A DNA stretch of 64,000 nucleotides, taken from positions 1-64,000 of IMG/VR virus record IMGVR_UViG_3300031369_000002; one strand, given 5' to 3'. Every line of letters starts with the position of its first letter. Position 1 is the first letter of the stretch. A program made the position numbers and the translations under genes. Positions 62,608 through 64,000 of this stretch are shown here, in pieces. This DNA comes from a virus. The notes below the pieces were generated by a model, which saw nothing but the letters and a program-made list of their open reading frames with translations, did no database searches and was not told the origin of the DNA.

Positions 62608-63274
62608 TATTTTTCACCTCCAAAAGACTATATAAAACATCATCATTTAACAATAAATCCTTATTATCCATTAATCCATTTTTAGTTTTAGGATTAACAA
62701 ATATCTTTTTCCTAATTGGAGACAATATATCCATAGAAACACCCATTAAGAAAAAACAATAATAAACTCCTATTACACCATGTACAAAAGCATCAGTACA
62801 ATCAGACCTTTCCTTCGCATAATGCCTGGTTGACTCATACTTAAACTCTTTTTTAACCCACTCAACAATAAGCCTCTTAGCAGCTCCACCTTTAGGAGCT
62901 TTCTTGCCATCAGCAATAAAACTTCTAAACTTAGCAGGATTATTTAAAAGCATACTAAATTTACGCTCATAATGAAAAGCCCTGATAATACCATTAAACT
63001 CTGCTATAGAAAAGGCTACATGACTCATATTGTTAATGTAATCCTCATTAACTATTAAATCTATGCCATTATATTTCTCATCCATAGCCCAGGTAAACTC
63101 AAAAACACCCTCAGCATTCTTATACCTAGATTTAAAATTATTCTCTATAGTAAAAGACTTCTCAGCTAAAGATTTAAATTTTATATCATTTCCAGTAAAT
63201 TCACCTCTAACTAAGTTCAAACCTGAACTAATAGAGGCTATATCCTGGCCCACTACATAAACAAATTTTTTCAT
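62600..63274 (-). CDS. RuvC-like Holliday junction resolvase
   Basis: 224 residues from ATG 63274 after GGAGG. RNase-H-fold layout: first acidic residue in VYVVGQDIASISSG (D10), second in DLIVNEDYINNMSH, and a C-terminal pair in ERSDCTDAFVHGVIGVYY, like the RuvC 'DA..DA' end. Expected to cut branched recombination intermediates before packaging. Located directly upstream of recA. Confidence 0.75.
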   Translation of the reverse strand: MKKFVYVVGQDIASISSGLNLVRGEFTGNDIKFKSLAEKSFTIENNFKSRYKNAEGVFEFTWAMDEKYNGIDLIVNEDYINNMSHVAFSIAEFNGIIRAFHYERKFSMLLNNPAKFRSFIADGKKAPKGGAAKRLIVEWVKKEFKYESTRHYAKERSDCTDAFVHGVIGVYYCFFLMGVSMDILSPIRKKIFVNPKTKNGLMDNKDLLLNDDVLYSLLEVKNND

Positions 63275-63292
63275 TTTATCCTCCAAAAAATT

Positions 63293-63325
63293 TAAAGCCT
63301 ATATAAATAAACTATATAGGCTTTA
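63293..63325 (-). terminator. hairpin before resolvase gene
   Basis: Perfect 12-bp stem AAAGCCTATATA/TATATAGGCTTT, 7-nt loop, then AAATTTTTT. Could terminate the upstream unit or attenuate entry to the recombination operon. Confidence 0.68.
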
Positions 63326-63335
63326 TAATATAAAA

Positions 63336-64000
63336 CTATGAATTTAATAAGCTATCAAAATCCACCGTATCCGCTTTAACATTATCAGCAGGATTACTAC
63401 CAATATTATCAAGCAAATCAGGCACATTATTAGTAGCAGGGGCATTATTGCTAAGTACATTATTATCCACTTTAGATAAATCTTTTGCCCCTCCATTAGT
63501 AACTAGCCCAGGATTTTGACCTTGATTATTGCTAGGTACATTATTGCCTAATAAATCATCAAAATTAGTGCTAGATACATTATTATTAGCAACATTAGTA
63601 GGCCCACTATTTGAAACATTAGGCACATTAATCGCAGGAGTCTGGTTTTGAACATTAGGCACATTATTAACAGGAGTTTGATTTTGTACATTAGGCACAA
63701 CATTATTAACAGGAGCCGTATTATTACCTAGCAAAGCAGAAAAATCTGTATTAGCAGGAATATTAGGCTGACCTTGATTAACAGGAGGAGTAACACCCTG
63801 AGCAGCACCATTCAATATACTATTAATATCCGTATTAGCATATTGAGGCACAGTAGTAGAAGAACCAACAGCATCATTTATAACTTTGTCTATCTCTTCT
63901 AATTTGCTAACATCTCGACCTAATAATCTCCTCATATCACCACCATATTTATGCATGATATTTTTATACTCCGCTACAACCTGAGCCTTTAGATTAGCAT
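63336..64000 (-). CDS. N/P-rich low-complexity protein, 5' end outside window
   Basis: The frame is open to the right edge (…LKAQVVAEYKNIMHKYGG), so the ATG at 63956 is probably internal and the true start lies beyond 64000. About 170 residues are rich in N, P, V, Q with NVPNVQNQTP repeated. The motif (D/N)F(S/D)xLL(G/N) recurs (FSALLGNN, FDDLLGNN, FDSLLN), like a set of short docking peptides. Possible scaffold or loader for recombination or replication proteins; not recognised. Confidence 0.6.
   Translation of the reverse strand, partial: ANLKAQVVAEYKNIMHKYGGDMRRLLGRDVSKLEEIDKVINDAVGSSTTVPQYANTDINSILNGAAQGVTPPVNQGQPNIPANTDFSALLGNNTAPVNNVVPNVQNQTPVNNVPNVQNQTPAINVPNVSNSGPTNVANNNVSSTNFDDLLGNNVPSNNQGQNPGLVTNGGAKDLSKVDNNVLSNNAPATNNVPDLLDNIGSNPADNVKADTVDFDSLLNS

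Overview
The window is a contiguous piece of a low-GC double-stranded DNA tailed phage (or prophage) with a siphovirus-type tail. Every protein gene I can support lies on the minus strand and is read right to left. The AT-rich sequence, strong AGGAGG ribosome sites, frequent TTG/GTG starts and textbook sigma-A promoters (TTGACA-17-TATAAT) point to a Firmicutes host. A radical-SAM enzyme and a PAPS-reductase-like protein would suit an anaerobe of the Clostridia, but the host itself is inferred. The window enters and leaves inside genes; no integrase, lysis gene or DNA polymerase is visible.

Layout in coordinate order. (1) 1-18071 is the virion module, transcribed from the terminase leftwards: small and large terminase, portal, Mu-F/SPP1-gp7-type minor head protein, an Ig-like head fibre, XkdF-like protease fused to a scaffold, major capsid protein, connectors, tail tube, two overlapping tail-assembly chaperones, tape measure, distal tail protein, and the start of a tail-tip protein. 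(2) 18261-22529 holds a putative receptor-binding protein with arabinofuranosidase/lectin-like features and a run of small membrane-anchored proteins. (3) 22541-29929 holds a clamp-loader subunit (DnaX), a 951-residue B12-type radical-SAM/DUF2344-like fusion, an XRE-type regulator and a beta-class DNA methyltransferase. (4) 30159-53844 is a long accessory region of mostly tiny genes, more than twenty of them zinc-ribbon-like. It also has an amidoligase, a HAD phosphatase, a PAPS-reductase-family protein and a Bro-N antirepressor. (5) 53844-64000 is a replication/recombination operon: split SbcC/Rad50 halves, SbcD, Cas4-like nuclease, beta clamp (DnaN), DUF932, RecA and a RuvC-like resolvase.

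Two features of expression stand out. First, seven genes or gene groups in the accessory region carry the same roughly 47-bp promoter cassette: a near-consensus promoter whose -35 box runs into ACATGTGT, followed by an invariant mRNA start containing AAGATAAA. A second set of five junctions shares TAGGTATAAT. Second, several leaders hold strong hairpins between promoter and gene. In two of them adjacent hairpins have complementary apical loops (7-8 nt), and a third leader has a 7-nt loop-to-leader match. This looks like a family of kissing-loop or pseudoknot RNA regulators, one of them in front of the antirepressor gene.

The most unusual protein content is the radical-SAM/DUF2344-like fusion with a CX4CX2C cluster motif, the SbcC ATPase split at its zinc hook into two genes 4 kb apart, and two small PHD/RING-like C4HC3 fingers. 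Many short genes absent from simple ORF lists were located by hand translation and are listed with their own coordinates.
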